Positions 17,498 through 26,130 of a DNA stretch of 64,000 nucleotides are shown here, one piece after another. The notes under the pieces are model-generated. The model worked only from the letters and a program-made list of their open reading frames with translations. It ran no database searches and had not been told where the DNA came from. Each line of letters starts with the position of its first letter. The stretch's first letter is position 1. Made by a program: the position numbers and the translations under genes. The DNA is from Streptomyces sp. NBC_00510 (GTDB lineage Bacteria; Actinomycetota; Actinomycetes; Streptomycetales; Streptomycetaceae): assembly GCA_036013505.1 (NCBI GenBank), contig CP107851.1, positions 9,286,001 through 9,350,000 of the forward strand, given 5' to 3'.

Positions 17498-18358
17498 TCA
17501 GTGGCCGGCCGCGCGGAGCCGGGCGAGGGTGCGCAGGCCGCGTTCGAGGACCTCGGGATCGTCGTGCGCGGCGCCGTACCGGATGCCCGAGACGGCGTCG
17601 AGGGCGGAGTCGACAGCCAGGCGTTCGTGCTCGAGCGGGGTGAGCTCCCGCCCGTAGCCGGTCAGGAAGGCCTCGTGGAGGTCCGGTCGGCCGGACCAGG
17701 CGTCGGAGAGCCGTACGAAGTCACGGAGCGCCGGTTGCGGCTCGCTGCGCTCGAAGTCGATCACGGCGAGCCGGCCCGACCACAACAGGTTGCGCGGTTG
17801 GAAGTCGCCGTGCGTGGGCACCAGGTCGAGAGCGGGAAGCGCGCCTGTCCGGGCCGTCAGCGCGCGGACGAACTCCTCGTCACCAGGGGCCAGGTGGGAA
17901 CGGGCGCCGTCCAGGTGCAGGTCGAGCTTCCCCGTGGCAGGCCCCTTGTCCCCGGAGGAGGGCCGTGGCGGTGCGCTGCCGTGGACGGCGGCGGCGAGCG
18001 CGCCGATGCGGACGAAGACCGCCCGTTCCTCCTCCGGGGGCCGGACGCCGACGTGGAGCGGGCGTCCGGGGACGGCGGTCACGACGACCGCGCGCAGCCG
18101 TTCGTCGGCCGCCACCAGGCGTGGCGTGGCGGCCCCCAGGGTCGGCACCCAGGTCCGGTAGGCGGTCACCTCCCGGCTGTGGAACCGGTCGTTCTGGTGG
18201 ATTTTGACGTAGCCGACGAGGCCGTCCGCGCCGCGGACCCGCCACACCCGACTGCTCTCGCGGGGCCAGGACGTGTCCGTCCACCGTTCGATCGGGCCGA
18301 GCGCGCGTTCCGCGAACCGCCGCACCTCGGGTTCCGGCAGGCCCGGTCCGCAGGTCAC
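17498..18358 (-). CDS. Aminoglycoside phosphotransferase-like kinase
   Basis: 286 residues of the APH/ChoK fold. The catalytic loop is THGDFQPRNLLW and the metal-binding motif VIDFERSE; the N-terminal lobe has YVKIHQNDRFHSREVTAY for nucleotide binding. The start is the GTG at 18358, which overlaps the TGA of the NUDIX gene (GTGA), so the two are translated together. The substrate is unknown. It may be a small hydroxylated metabolite; an antibiotic resistance role should not be assumed. Confidence 0.8.
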   Translation of the reverse strand: MTCGPGLPEPEVRRFAERALGPIERWTDTSWPRESSRVWRVRGADGLVGYVKIHQNDRFHSREVTAYRTWVPTLGAATPRLVAADERLRAVVVTAVPGRPLHVGVRPPEEERAVFVRIGALAAAVHGSAPPRPSSGDKGPATGKLDLHLDGARSHLAPGDEEFVRALTARTGALPALDLVPTHGDFQPRNLLWSGRLAVIDFERSEPQPALRDFVRLSDAWSGRPDLHEAFLTGYGRELTPLEHERLAVDSALDAVSGIRYGAAHDDPEVLERGLRTLARLRAAGH

Positions 18359-19266
18359 GCCCAGCCCGACTCGGTGTAGCGGCGGCCGGCCCGGATGCCC
18401 TCGATCGCGGCGCGGGTGTACGGCACGAGGCGTTCGGGGAGGGCGTCCGGGTGCCACCAGCGCCAGGACAGGCACTTGTCGGGCTCGCGGACCACCGGTT
18501 CGCCCTGCCAGCGGCGTACGCGGAAGACGAGTTGCAGCCGGGGGCGGCCGCCCGTCGCGTCGATGAGGTGCACGGCGTGCGCGAACTCGGCGTCCTCCGG
18601 CCTGATCCGCAGGCCCGTCTCCTCGTCCGCCTCGCGGACCAGGCACGCGACGGCGCTCTCCTGCTCGCAGTGCCCGGCGGGGAAGTGCCACTCGCCACCG
18701 GCGAAGGCGGAGTCGGGGTGCCGTAGTCCGAGCAGGACCTCGCCCCCGGCGTTCTCCAGGTACAGGTGCGCGCCGACGATGTGGAGGACGCCCCGCCCGG
18801 CCGCCGGGGCCCCGGTGCCGGGCGGCACGGCCAGGCCGGCGTGCCGGCGGACGAGCTCCAGGGTCGCGTGGCCCAACCGCAGCCGCGGCATGACCTCGGG
18901 CCGGAACCAGCGCAGCAGGACGCCTTCGGTCAGCTCCAGGGCGTCGGGATCGCCGTTCCAGCGGCCGGTGAACACCTGGACCGGCAGGAGCGAACCGTCC
19001 GGCTCGTGGACGTGCTCCACCGCGAAGGCGCGCAGCGCGGGCAGGTCGAGCCCCGCCTCCTCGCGCAGTGCACGCCGGGCGGTCGCCTCCAGGGACACGT
19101 CGCCCGGCTCACGGCCGCCGCCGAGCAGTGACCAGGCGCCGGGGTTCCGGATGTCCGGGCGGTGGTCGCGCAGGTGCAGGAGGTACTCGCCCCGGTCGTT
19201 GTGGATGAGCACCGAGGCGTTGCGCGGTTCACCGGCGGCCGGTGCACCGTCGTGGATCGACGTCAA
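18355..19266 (-). CDS. Protein with two tandem NUDIX hydrolase domains
   Basis: 303 residues carrying two NUDIX folds. Domain 1 spans residues 15-140 with GGGREPGDVSLEATARRALREEAGL, and domain 2 spans 160-295 with GHCEQESAVACLVREADEETGL. In each, the spacing between the first glycine and the following acidic residue differs by one from the classical GX5EX7REUXEEXGU box. The TTG at 19266 follows GGAGG. Translationally coupled to the phosphotransferase downstream, which suggests related nucleotide-linked substrates, but none is identifiable. Confidence 0.8.
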   Translation of the reverse strand: MTSIHDGAPAAGEPRNASVLIHNDRGEYLLHLRDHRPDIRNPGAWSLLGGGREPGDVSLEATARRALREEAGLDLPALRAFAVEHVHEPDGSLLPVQVFTGRWNGDPDALELTEGVLLRWFRPEVMPRLRLGHATLELVRRHAGLAVPPGTGAPAAGRGVLHIVGAHLYLENAGGEVLLGLRHPDSAFAGGEWHFPAGHCEQESAVACLVREADEETGLRIRPEDAEFAHAVHLIDATGGRPRLQLVFRVRRWQGEPVVREPDKCLSWRWWHPDALPERLVPYTRAAIEGIRAGRRYTESGWA

Positions 19267-19469
19267 GCGAGCCTCCAGGGGAGCTCCGGGGGTGTGCGGT
19301 CACCAAGGTCAACGAGCGGGGACGGCCAACGGGAGGGCAGGTTCCGGCCTTTCTGCGCGCTCCTGCCCGGACCGCCCGCACGAGTGGGCGGGGGTGGCGC
19401 CAACTCGCCGTTTCACCAGCTAAGTTGTGTGCAGATCAGATCGCGTATTCGAGTCTCCAGGGGATGGCC

Positions 19470-20393
19470 ATGAGCAGCGGCAGTGACGCTCCCGACGACT
19501 ACGACTCCGCCGAGCAGCTCCGCCGGCGGATCGACACCTCCAAGGCGCATCCGGCGCGCGTCTACGACGTCTTCCTCGGCGGCAAGGACAACTACCCCGT
19601 CGACCGCGAGGCGGCCGCGGCCGCGCTGGCCGCCAATCCCCGGGGCTACCTGGACGTGCGGCACAACCGGGACTTCCTGCGCCGCGCGGTGAACCACATC
19701 GCGGGGGAGACCGGCACACGCCAGTTCCTCGACATCGGCACCGGACTGCCCACGCAGGAGAACGTGCACCAGATCGCGCAGCGGATCGCCCCCGAGGCGC
19801 GGGTCGTGTACGTCGACAACGACCCCGTCGTCCTGGCCCACGCGCGCGCCCTGCTGACCAGCGGCCCGGAGGGGCGGACCGACTACATCGACGCGGACCT
19901 GCGCGACCCCGCCGCGATCCTGCGCCAGGCGGCCGGCACGCTGGACTTCACCGAGCCCGTCGCGCTCGTGCTCGTCGCCGTCCTGCACTTCGTCGAGGAC
20001 GACGAGGCGTACGGCATCGTCAAGCACCTCGTCGACGCGCTGCCCTCGGGCAGCCACGTCGTGCTGAGCCACCTCACCTCCGACCTCAACGCGGAACAGA
20101 TCGCCAAGGTCGCCAAGACCTACCAGGACCGCGGCTTCTCCTTCGTGCTCCGCGAGCACGCAGAGGTCCTGCGCTTCGTCACGGACAACGGCCTGGAGAT
20201 CGTCGAGCCCGGGCTCGTCCCCGTCCACCACTGGCGCCCGGACGACGTCGACGACACCCTCGCCACCCACGCCGACGCCTCGCCGGAGTTCATCGAGGGC
20301 CTCGAGGACATCGACGCGATCCGCTACCGGAGCATCACCGACGTCACCGACGCGGACATCAACGTCTACGCCGTGGTGGCCCGCAAGCCCTGA
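19470..20393 (+). CDS. SAM-dependent methyltransferase, DUF574 family
   Basis: About 307 residues. The opening RRIDTSKAHPARVYDVFLGGKDNYPVDREAA and the SAM-binding FLDIGTGLPTQENVH followed by VVYVDNDPVVLAHARALL are the hallmarks of the large actinobacterial DUF574 methyltransferase group, which is amplified in Streptomyces. ATG 19470 has AGGGG six bases upstream; ATG 19464 is in frame and also possible. The methyl acceptor is unknown. Confidence 0.85.
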   Translation: MSSGSDAPDDYDSAEQLRRRIDTSKAHPARVYDVFLGGKDNYPVDREAAAAALAANPRGYLDVRHNRDFLRRAVNHIAGETGTRQFLDIGTGLPTQENVHQIAQRIAPEARVVYVDNDPVVLAHARALLTSGPEGRTDYIDADLRDPAAILRQAAGTLDFTEPVALVLVAVLHFVEDDEAYGIVKHLVDALPSGSHVVLSHLTSDLNAEQIAKVAKTYQDRGFSFVLREHAEVLRFVTDNGLEIVEPGLVPVHHWRPDDVDDTLATHADASPEFIEGLEDIDAIRYRSITDVTDADINVYAVVARKP

Positions 20394-20407
20394 CCTCGCC
20401 GTGCCCG

Positions 20408-20436
20408 GCGCCGCCCCTCGCGGACGGGGGCGGCGC
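20408..20436. terminator. Bidirectional terminator hairpin
   Basis: Ten-base arms GCGCCGCCCC and GGGGCGGCGC with a nine-base loop, between the convergent methyltransferase and glycosyltransferase genes. Confidence 0.6.
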
Positions 20437-20441
20437 GGTCG

Positions 20442-22154
20442 TCAGCCGCGGCGGTAGATCGTGATCGAGTGCCCCACCTCGTCGATCGGCTCGCTGCCGG
20501 CGATGAGCTCGGCCAGCCGCCCCTCCGCCTTCGCGACCGAGGAGTCCGACACCACGAGCAGCCCGTGGACCTGGTCCTCGGGGACCTGGCGCGGATCGGC
20601 GGCGTGGATGCCGTAGTGGGCGGGGACCCCGCTGCCCTTGTAGACCAGCCAGACCCGCTCGCCGGGGTAGCGGTCGCGGAGCCGGTCCGCGAGGCGGCCC
20701 AGGTCCTGGCCCCAGTCGACGTTGGAGTCGTGCAGGCGCAGATGGGTCCTGGACGTGCCGCCGAAGGCCTCGTTGGAGTACTGCAGGTAGTACGGGAAGG
20801 TCCGCAGCGAGCTGACGGCGACGAAGGCGACGAGGGCCGCCGCCGCCACGTCCGCCCACCGCCGCCGCAGGGCGGTGACGCAGGCCGCGGCGACCGCACC
20901 CAACATCGGCAGGAAGACCACGTAGCGGACGCCGAAGTCCCGTGAGCCGGTCATGGCGGCGGCCGTCAGCACGGCCGCCGGGACGAGCAGGTACGGGGCG
21001 GCGGGGCGCAGCCGGGGGTGGGCGAGCAGCACGGCGGTTCCGGCGAGCCACAGGGCGAGCATCCCGAGCGGAGTCTTCACCAGCACCGCGGCGGGCAGGT
21101 AGTACCAGAGCCCCCCGCGGTAGTGGCGGCCGAAGAGGAAGCCCTCGAACGTCGAGTCCTCGAAGCCGAACTGGACGGCCATCCCGTCCCGGTACGCCCG
21201 GGGGAGCGGGAGCGCGTCCACGGCCCAGCCCCGCAGTCCGTGCAGCGCCGGCAGGGTGTCCGGCGCGGTCCAGCGCAGACGCGGGTCGACGACGAGGTAG
21301 GCCGCCCACACCACCGCGACGGCGACGAGCCCGACCCCGCCCGCCGCGATCGCGGCACGCCGCAGCGACCGGGCGGTGCCGGGCCGCTCCGCGCCCCGCG
21401 CAGCCAGGTGCCACACCGACAGCGCTGCCAGGAGCAACAGGACGGGCACCGCGGGGAGCGTGCTCATCCGCGTGGCGACCGCCGCGCCCAACGCCGCACC
21501 GGCGAGCGGCAGGTACCGCCGGGGACGGTCCCGGGCCCGCCACAGCGCCCACACCGACGTCAGCAGGAAACCGGCCGCCGGGACGTCGAGGGTGGCGAGC
21601 GAGCCGTGCGCGATGACGTCCGGCGAGAACGCGTACAGGGCGAGCGCGAGCAGCCCCCCGGCGGGCCCGGTGAGATCGCGCGCGAACGCGAGCACCACCA
21701 GCCCGAACAGCAGGGTCAGCGCGATCATCGGCAGCCGGGCCGCCAGCATCAGGCGCCAGGGGTCGTTGCCCGACTCGTAGAGCACGCTGCGGCCGAGTTC
21801 CGTCTGGTCGCCTTCGAAGGCCGGGTCGAGGTGGGGGTGGGCGAACGCCAGACCACCGGCGATGACGAGTTTGCCGAGCGGCGGGTGTTCGGGGTTGAAG
21901 CGCAGGCTGTGCTCGCGCAGATAGACCGTCGCGGTGCCCAGGTACACCGGCTCGTCGATGGTCGGCGTCTGCTGGACGGCCGTGGTGACCATCGCGAACG
22001 CCATCTGCGCCAGGAGCACGAGCACGGCCAGGACGTAGAGCGGACGCCGGTGGCGCAGACCGGCCGGGAACCGGCGCACCGGCACCGTGGCGATGGTGGT
22101 GGGCGTCGCCGGTTCGGGGGACAGCGCGGCGGGCGAGGGTCGTTCCTGCGTCAT
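20442..22154 (-). CDS. GT39-like (ArnT/PMT) membrane glycosyltransferase
   Basis: 570 residues, a polytopic GT-C-fold protein. After a short N-terminal tail and first helix, the extracytoplasmic loop reads TPTIDEPVYLGTATVYLREHSLRFNPEHPPLGKL, matching the catalytic acidic pair and EHPPL pattern of undecaprenyl/dolichyl-phosphate-sugar dependent transferases. About ten further hydrophobic segments follow, and the C-terminal soluble domain (DSNVDWGQDLGRLADRL...YGIHAADPRQVP) is typical. Probable role: transfer of a lipid-linked sugar to a cell-surface acceptor. ATG 22154 is divergent from hemC. Confidence 0.8.
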   Translation of the reverse strand: MTQERPSPAALSPEPATPTTIATVPVRRFPAGLRHRRPLYVLAVLVLLAQMAFAMVTTAVQQTPTIDEPVYLGTATVYLREHSLRFNPEHPPLGKLVIAGGLAFAHPHLDPAFEGDQTELGRSVLYESGNDPWRLMLAARLPMIALTLLFGLVVLAFARDLTGPAGGLLALALYAFSPDVIAHGSLATLDVPAAGFLLTSVWALWRARDRPRRYLPLAGAALGAAVATRMSTLPAVPVLLLLAALSVWHLAARGAERPGTARSLRRAAIAAGGVGLVAVAVVWAAYLVVDPRLRWTAPDTLPALHGLRGWAVDALPLPRAYRDGMAVQFGFEDSTFEGFLFGRHYRGGLWYYLPAAVLVKTPLGMLALWLAGTAVLLAHPRLRPAAPYLLVPAAVLTAAAMTGSRDFGVRYVVFLPMLGAVAAACVTALRRRWADVAAAALVAFVAVSSLRTFPYYLQYSNEAFGGTSRTHLRLHDSNVDWGQDLGRLADRLRDRYPGERVWLVYKGSGVPAHYGIHAADPRQVPEDQVHGLLVVSDSSVAKAEGRLAELIAGSEPIDEVGHSITIYRRG

Positions 22155-22310
22155 CGTGCGCTTACCCCGTCGCCTGTCCCTGTGGCGCCACCGCTCCGCG
22201 CCGGCGCCCTCCCGGTGGGCGCCGCGGGACACACTAGCCCCGCCCTCGTCACGGCGCGTGGGGTTCGGGGTGTTGCGCGGGACGCGTGCCGGACGCCGTA
22301 CCGTGGGCGC

Positions 22311-23246
22311 ATGGCAGTCCCCGAGCTGATCCGCATCGTCTCCCGTTCCTCCCCGATGGCGCTGGCCCAGGTCGAGCGCGTACGCGCGGAACTGGCGGCG
22401 CTCCACCCCGGCATCCGGACGGAGGTCGTGCCCGTCACCACGTCCGGTGACCGCTGGATGGGCGACCTGGCCCGGCTCGGCGGCAAGGGCGCGTTCACCA
22501 AGGAGGTCGACGCCACGCTGCTGGAGGGCCGGGCCGACCTGGCCGTCCACTGCGTGAAGGACGTCCCCGCCGACCGGCCGCTGCCCGCCGGGACGGTCTT
22601 CGCCGCCTTCCTCAAGCGGGACGACATCCGCGACGCCCTGGTGCACCCCGGCGGCCTGACCCTCGACCGGCTCCCGCCCGGCACGCGCATCGGCACCTCC
22701 TCCGTACGCCGCATCGCGCAGATCATGGCCTCGCACCCGCACCTCACCTGCGTCCCCATGCGGGGCAACGCCAACCGCCGCCTGGAGAAGCTCGCGGCGG
22801 GCGACGCGGACGCGCTGCTGCTGGCCGTGTCCGGGCTCGAGCGGATCGGCAGGACCGACGTGATCAGCGAGGTGCTCCCGGTCGAGACGATGATCCCGCC
22901 GATCGGCGCCGGCGTCCTCGCCCTGCAGTGCCGGGAGGGCGACGCCGAGACGATCGACGTCGTGAGCGACCTCGGCGACCCGGCCGCGCACCGGGAGACC
23001 ACGGCGGAGCGGATGTTCCTCCACGTCCTGCAGGGCCACTGCAACAGCCCCATCGCCGGCTACGCCCACGCCGAACGCGACGGCCGGCTCTCGCTCCGGG
23101 CCCGGGTCTTCTCCCCGGACGGCAAGACCGTCCTCGACGCCCACGAATGGGCAGGACCGCTGGACCCCGCCACCCTCGGGACGTCGGTCGCGGTGGCGCT
23201 GCTGCGGCAGGGTGCCCGCGAGCTGATCGACAGCATCGGCCACTGA
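22311..23246 (+). CDS. hemC: Hydroxymethylbilane synthase (porphobilinogen deaminase)
   Basis: 311 residues. Polymerises four porphobilinogen units into hydroxymethylbilane in tetrapyrrole biosynthesis. Visible family features: IRIVSRSSPMALAQVERV, LGGKGAFTKEVDATLLEGRADLAVHCVKDVP, the substrate-binding arginines in GTSSVRRIAQI and MRGNANRRL, and the dipyrromethane-cofactor cysteine in LQGHCNSPIAGYA. It stands alone rather than in a hem operon. That, with its divergent cofactor loop, suggests a second hemC copy. ATG 22311. Confidence 0.87.
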   Translation: MAVPELIRIVSRSSPMALAQVERVRAELAALHPGIRTEVVPVTTSGDRWMGDLARLGGKGAFTKEVDATLLEGRADLAVHCVKDVPADRPLPAGTVFAAFLKRDDIRDALVHPGGLTLDRLPPGTRIGTSSVRRIAQIMASHPHLTCVPMRGNANRRLEKLAAGDADALLLAVSGLERIGRTDVISEVLPVETMIPPIGAGVLALQCREGDAETIDVVSDLGDPAAHRETTAERMFLHVLQGHCNSPIAGYAHAERDGRLSLRARVFSPDGKTVLDAHEWAGPLDPATLGTSVAVALLRQGARELIDSIGH

Positions 23247-23334
23247 CGGGACCCGGGCCGCCGTCGACGCCCGGACCGCGCCGGGGAGACTGGTGGGCGC
23301 TGCCCGTCGTCCGTCACCGTCCTGGGAGAGCCGA

Positions 23335-24009
23335 TTGTCCCGCCGCGACCCCCGTGTGCTCGTCTACACCCGCACCACCGACTACCGGCACGAGTCGATC
23401 CCCGACGGCGTCAGGGCCCTCACCGAGCTGGGAGCCGGGCACGGCTTCCGGGTGGACGCCACCGAACGGCCCGAGGACTTCGAGGGGGCCGGCCTGCGCG
23501 CCTACGACGCCGTGGTGTTCCTCTCCACCAGCGGGGAGGTGCTCAGCGACGCGGGCCGGGCCGCCCTCGCGGCGCACCACGCCGACGGCGCGGGGTTCAT
23601 GGGCGTGCACGCCGCCGCCTGTACGGAGTACGACTGGCCCTACTACGGGGAGCTGCTGGGCGCGCGCTTCACGGGGCACCCGCCCCTGCAGGCGGGCACG
23701 GTCCTCGTCGAGGACGCCGCCCATCCGGCCACCGCGCACCTGGGCGCGGCGTGGAAGGTCACCGACGAGTGGTACGACTTCGACCGCAGCCCCCGCCCCG
23801 GGGTGCGGGTCCTGGCCTCCGCGGACGAGTCCTCGTACACGGGCGGCTCGATGGGCGCGGACCATCCGCTGGTGTGGTGCCACGAGTACGGCGGAGGGCC
23901 CGTCTTCTACACCGCGCTGGGGCACTCCGCGCAGGCCTACCACGATGCGGGCTTCCGGGCCCATCTGCTGGGCGGGCTCCGGTCGGTGCTGCCCGGGGCG
24001 ACGGACTGA
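23335..24009 (+). CDS. ThuA-like domain protein
   Basis: 224 residues of the ThuA/glutamine-amidotransferase-like fold: RVLVYTRTTDYRHESIPDGVRAL at the start, YDAVVFLSTSGEVL, GFMGVHAAACTEYDWPYYGELLGARFTGHP and VWCHEYGGGPVFYTALGHSAQAYHD. Members are linked to sugar (trehalose/trehalulose) metabolism, but most are uncharacterised. TTG 23335 lies five bases after GGGAGAG; an in-frame GTG at 23293 is less well supported. Confidence 0.82.
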   Translation: MSRRDPRVLVYTRTTDYRHESIPDGVRALTELGAGHGFRVDATERPEDFEGAGLRAYDAVVFLSTSGEVLSDAGRAALAAHHADGAGFMGVHAAACTEYDWPYYGELLGARFTGHPPLQAGTVLVEDAAHPATAHLGAAWKVTDEWYDFDRSPRPGVRVLASADESSYTGGSMGADHPLVWCHEYGGGPVFYTALGHSAQAYHDAGFRAHLLGGLRSVLPGATD

Positions 24010-24010
24010 G

Positions 24011-24026
24011 CGGGCGTCGACGCCCG
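24011..24026. terminator. Perfect palindrome between convergent thuA-like and lexA-like genes
   Basis: CGGGCGTCGACGCCCG is a perfect 16-base palindrome placed in the 20-base gap between two convergent stop codons. A bidirectional terminator is the simplest reading, although there is no unpaired loop. Confidence 0.4.
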
Positions 24027-24029
24027 GCC

Positions 24030-24728
24030 TCAGAGGCGTCGCAGCACGGCGACCACCTTGCCCAGGATGACCGCCTCCTCGCCGGGGATCGGGTCGTAGG
24101 CGGGGTTGTGCGGCATGAGCCAGACCCGGTCGCCCTCGTGCTTGAGCCGCTTGACGGTGGCCTCGCCGTCGATCATCGCGGCCACGATGTCGCCGTGGTC
24201 GGCGGCGTCCTGGCTGCGCACCGTGACCCAGTCGCCGTCGCAGATCGCGACGCCCGTCATGGAGTCGCCGACGACCTTGAGGGCGAACAGCTCGCCCGCG
24301 CCGACGATCTGCCGCGGGAGTACGAAGACCTCGTCGACCTGCTCCTCGGCGAGGATCGGCGTGCCGGCCGCGATCCGGCCGATCACCGGCACGCGCGCGG
24401 ACGGGGAGGCGCTGACGGGCTCCGCACCCGGCTCCGAGCCGTGCTGGGACGGCCAGGAGCACCGCACGCGGTAGGCGCGGGGCCGGTGCGGATCCTGCTC
24501 GAGCACGCCCTTGCGCTGCAGCACCGCCAGCTGGTGGGCGACCGAGGACGTGCTCGCCAGCCCCACGGCCTCACCGATCTCGCGCATCGACGGCGGGAAA
24601 CCGCGGCTCTCCACCGAGCCCAGGATCGCCTCGACGATACGGGTCTGACGATTGGTCAGCCCGTCGGGGCCGGGGTTGTCCGAGCCCTGCGGGCGCCCAC
24701 GGCGCACTGTCGTAGTGGTGGGCTCCAT
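24030..24728 (-). CDS. lexA: LexA-family SOS repressor
   Basis: 232 residues. The N-terminal winged helix reads LTNRQTRIVEAILGSVESRGFPPSMREIGEAVGLASTSSVAHQL. The Ala-Gly autocleavage site lies in RIAAGTPILAEE. The protease serine is in VVGDSMTGVAICDGDWV and the lysine in ATVKRLK, so self-cleavage is predicted to work. It represses DNA-damage genes until RecA-stimulated cleavage. It is not beside nrdR, where the principal Streptomyces lexA is usually found, so it may be a second LexA. Start ATG 24728. Confidence 0.85.
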   Translation of the reverse strand: MEPTTTTVRRGRPQGSDNPGPDGLTNRQTRIVEAILGSVESRGFPPSMREIGEAVGLASTSSVAHQLAVLQRKGVLEQDPHRPRAYRVRCSWPSQHGSEPGAEPVSASPSARVPVIGRIAAGTPILAEEQVDEVFVLPRQIVGAGELFALKVVGDSMTGVAICDGDWVTVRSQDAADHGDIVAAMIDGEATVKRLKHEGDRVWLMPHNPAYDPIPGEEAVILGKVVAVLRRL

Positions 24729-24764
24729 GCCCCGTCCCTCCCTGTGCGGATCTTGCTGCGATAC

Positions 24765-24774
24765 GTAACGTTAC
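24765..24774. promoter_or_regulatory. GTAACGTTAC palindrome in the lexA-like promoter
   Basis: Ten-base perfect palindrome 37 bases upstream of the lexA-like ATG, in a small AT-richer patch. Could be a promoter element or operator; no protein is assigned. Confidence 0.3.
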
Positions 24775-24792
24775 CCTGCTCCGCGGCCTTTT

Positions 24793-24808
24793 TGGAACGC
24801 GTGTGCGA
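24793..24808. promoter_or_regulatory. Degenerate actinobacterial SOS box
   Basis: TGGAAC-GCGT-GTGCGA matches the actinobacterial LexA box TCGAAC-N4-GTTCGA at 10 of 12 conserved positions. It lies about 65 bases upstream of the LexA-like start, so autoregulation is plausible but the match is imperfect. Confidence 0.35.
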
Positions 24809-24871
24809 AATTCCGTGAAGATCCGTGAGCACGCCGCGCGGAACCGGCCGGGATCACCGGCGGAATCCGGC

Positions 24872-24898
24872 TGTCACAAACGGAGACGCTGCCCGGTC
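24872..24898 (+). promoter_or_regulatory. Candidate ECF41-type sigma promoter
   Basis: TGTCACA at 24872-24878, then a 16-base spacer and GGTC at 24895-24898. The promoter motif reported for ECF41 sigma factors is TGTCACA, 16 bases, CGTC, so only one base differs. It lies about 265 bases upstream of the ECF41 gene at 25165 and points toward it. The stretch 24899-25164 between them shows no gene. Confidence 0.45.
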
Positions 24899-25164
24899 AG
24901 ATTTTGGGGCCCGTGCGCCCGGCGGCCGCGACCGGAATGGGGTCCGCAATGGCTCCGGAATTCCCCGACCCGGTGGGAAGGGCCCCCGCGGGCCCGCCAC
25001 GGCAATTCGGGCGCGGCGCGGGAAATGCCTGCCGTACGGTGACGGCGCTTCTCAACTGCGCGGAAAGGGCCCGGGCGAAGTGCCCCCGGGCCCGGAGGAA
25101 ATCGCCGTCTGTGTAGGCTGGAACGGGCAGTCGGGCGGATCTGACGGTGGAGGAAAACGCGACG

Positions 25165-26088
25165 ATGCAGCCAGGCGACGCGGAACGCGACGGCTCGCTC
25201 GACGAGGCCGCGGAGGTGTTCACGGCCCTGCGCCCCCGATTGTTCGGCATCGCCTACCGGATGCTCGGCAGCGCCGCGGAGGCCGAGGACGTCGTCCAGG
25301 ACGTCTGGCTGCGGTGGCAGGCCGCCGACCGCGACGCCGTGGAGAATCCCACCGCGTTCCTGACCACCGCGACGACCCGCCTGGCGATCAACGTCACCCA
25401 GTCCGCCCGCGTGCGGCGCGAGGGCTATGTCGGGCCCTGGCTCCCGGAGCCGGTCGACACGCGCGCCGACCCCGTGCTCGGTGCCGAGCGCGGCGAGGCG
25501 GTGGAGTTCGCGGTCCTGCTCCTGCTGGAGCGGCTGACGCCCACCGAGCGGGCGGCGTACGTGCTGCGCGAGGCGTTCGACTACCCGTACCGGGAGATCG
25601 CCACCGTGCTGGACCTGAGCGAGGCCAACTCCCGCCAGCTCGTCAGCCGCGCCCGCAAGCACATCGCCGCCGGGCGGCGCGAACAGGTGGGGACCGCGGA
25701 GCACCGCCGGCTCCTCGAGGCGTTCGTGGCGGCGGCCAGGGCGGGCGACCTGGCCGGCCTGGAGAAGCTGCTCGCCACGGACGTGGTGAACTACGGCGAC
25801 GGCGGTGGCGCTGTGCGCAACGCCTCCAAGTTCCCCGTGGTCGGCAGCGCCAAGGTGGCGAAGTTCATCACCGCCTTCGCCCCGCGCTTCTGGCCCGACA
25901 CCGAGGTGGCGTGGGTCGAGGCGAACGGGCAGACCGCGGCGCTCGTGTCCCAGGCCGGCACGCCGATGGCCCTGCTGGCCATCAGCGCCTCCGAGCAGGG
26001 CATCGACCAGCTCATGTGGGTGCTCAACCCGGCGAAGCTGACCGGCTTCAGCTCCTCGGCGGCGGGCCCGGACGCGCCGTCCGCGTAG
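25165..26088 (+). CDS. ECF41-family sigma factor with fused SnoaL-like regulatory domain
   Basis: 307 residues. Region 2 (FGIAYRMLGSAAEAEDVVQDVWLRW) and region 4 (LTPTERAAYVLREAFDYPYREIATVLDLSEANSRQLVSRARKHI) make the sigma core. The linker carries the ECF41 signature WLPEP at residues 92-96. The C-terminal SnoaL-like domain carries DGGGA and NPAKL (residues 288-292), variants of the DGGGK and NPDKL motifs reported to control ECF41 activity. No anti-sigma gene is adjacent, consistent with intramolecular control. ATG 25165 follows GGAGGA nine bases upstream. Confidence 0.85.
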   Translation: MQPGDAERDGSLDEAAEVFTALRPRLFGIAYRMLGSAAEAEDVVQDVWLRWQAADRDAVENPTAFLTTATTRLAINVTQSARVRREGYVGPWLPEPVDTRADPVLGAERGEAVEFAVLLLLERLTPTERAAYVLREAFDYPYREIATVLDLSEANSRQLVSRARKHIAAGRREQVGTAEHRRLLEAFVAAARAGDLAGLEKLLATDVVNYGDGGGAVRNASKFPVVGSAKVAKFITAFAPRFWPDTEVAWVEANGQTAALVSQAGTPMALLAISASEQGIDQLMWVLNPAKLTGFSSSAAGPDAPSA

Positions 26089-26130
26089 GACCGGGCCCTC
26101 GGCCGCAGGTGGAGACCGTCACGCCTCCGG

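Noticed and set aside
17498..18358. Aminoglycoside resistance gene
   Set aside because: The APH fold is shared with many metabolic kinases. Coupling to a NUDIX protein gives no support for resistance.
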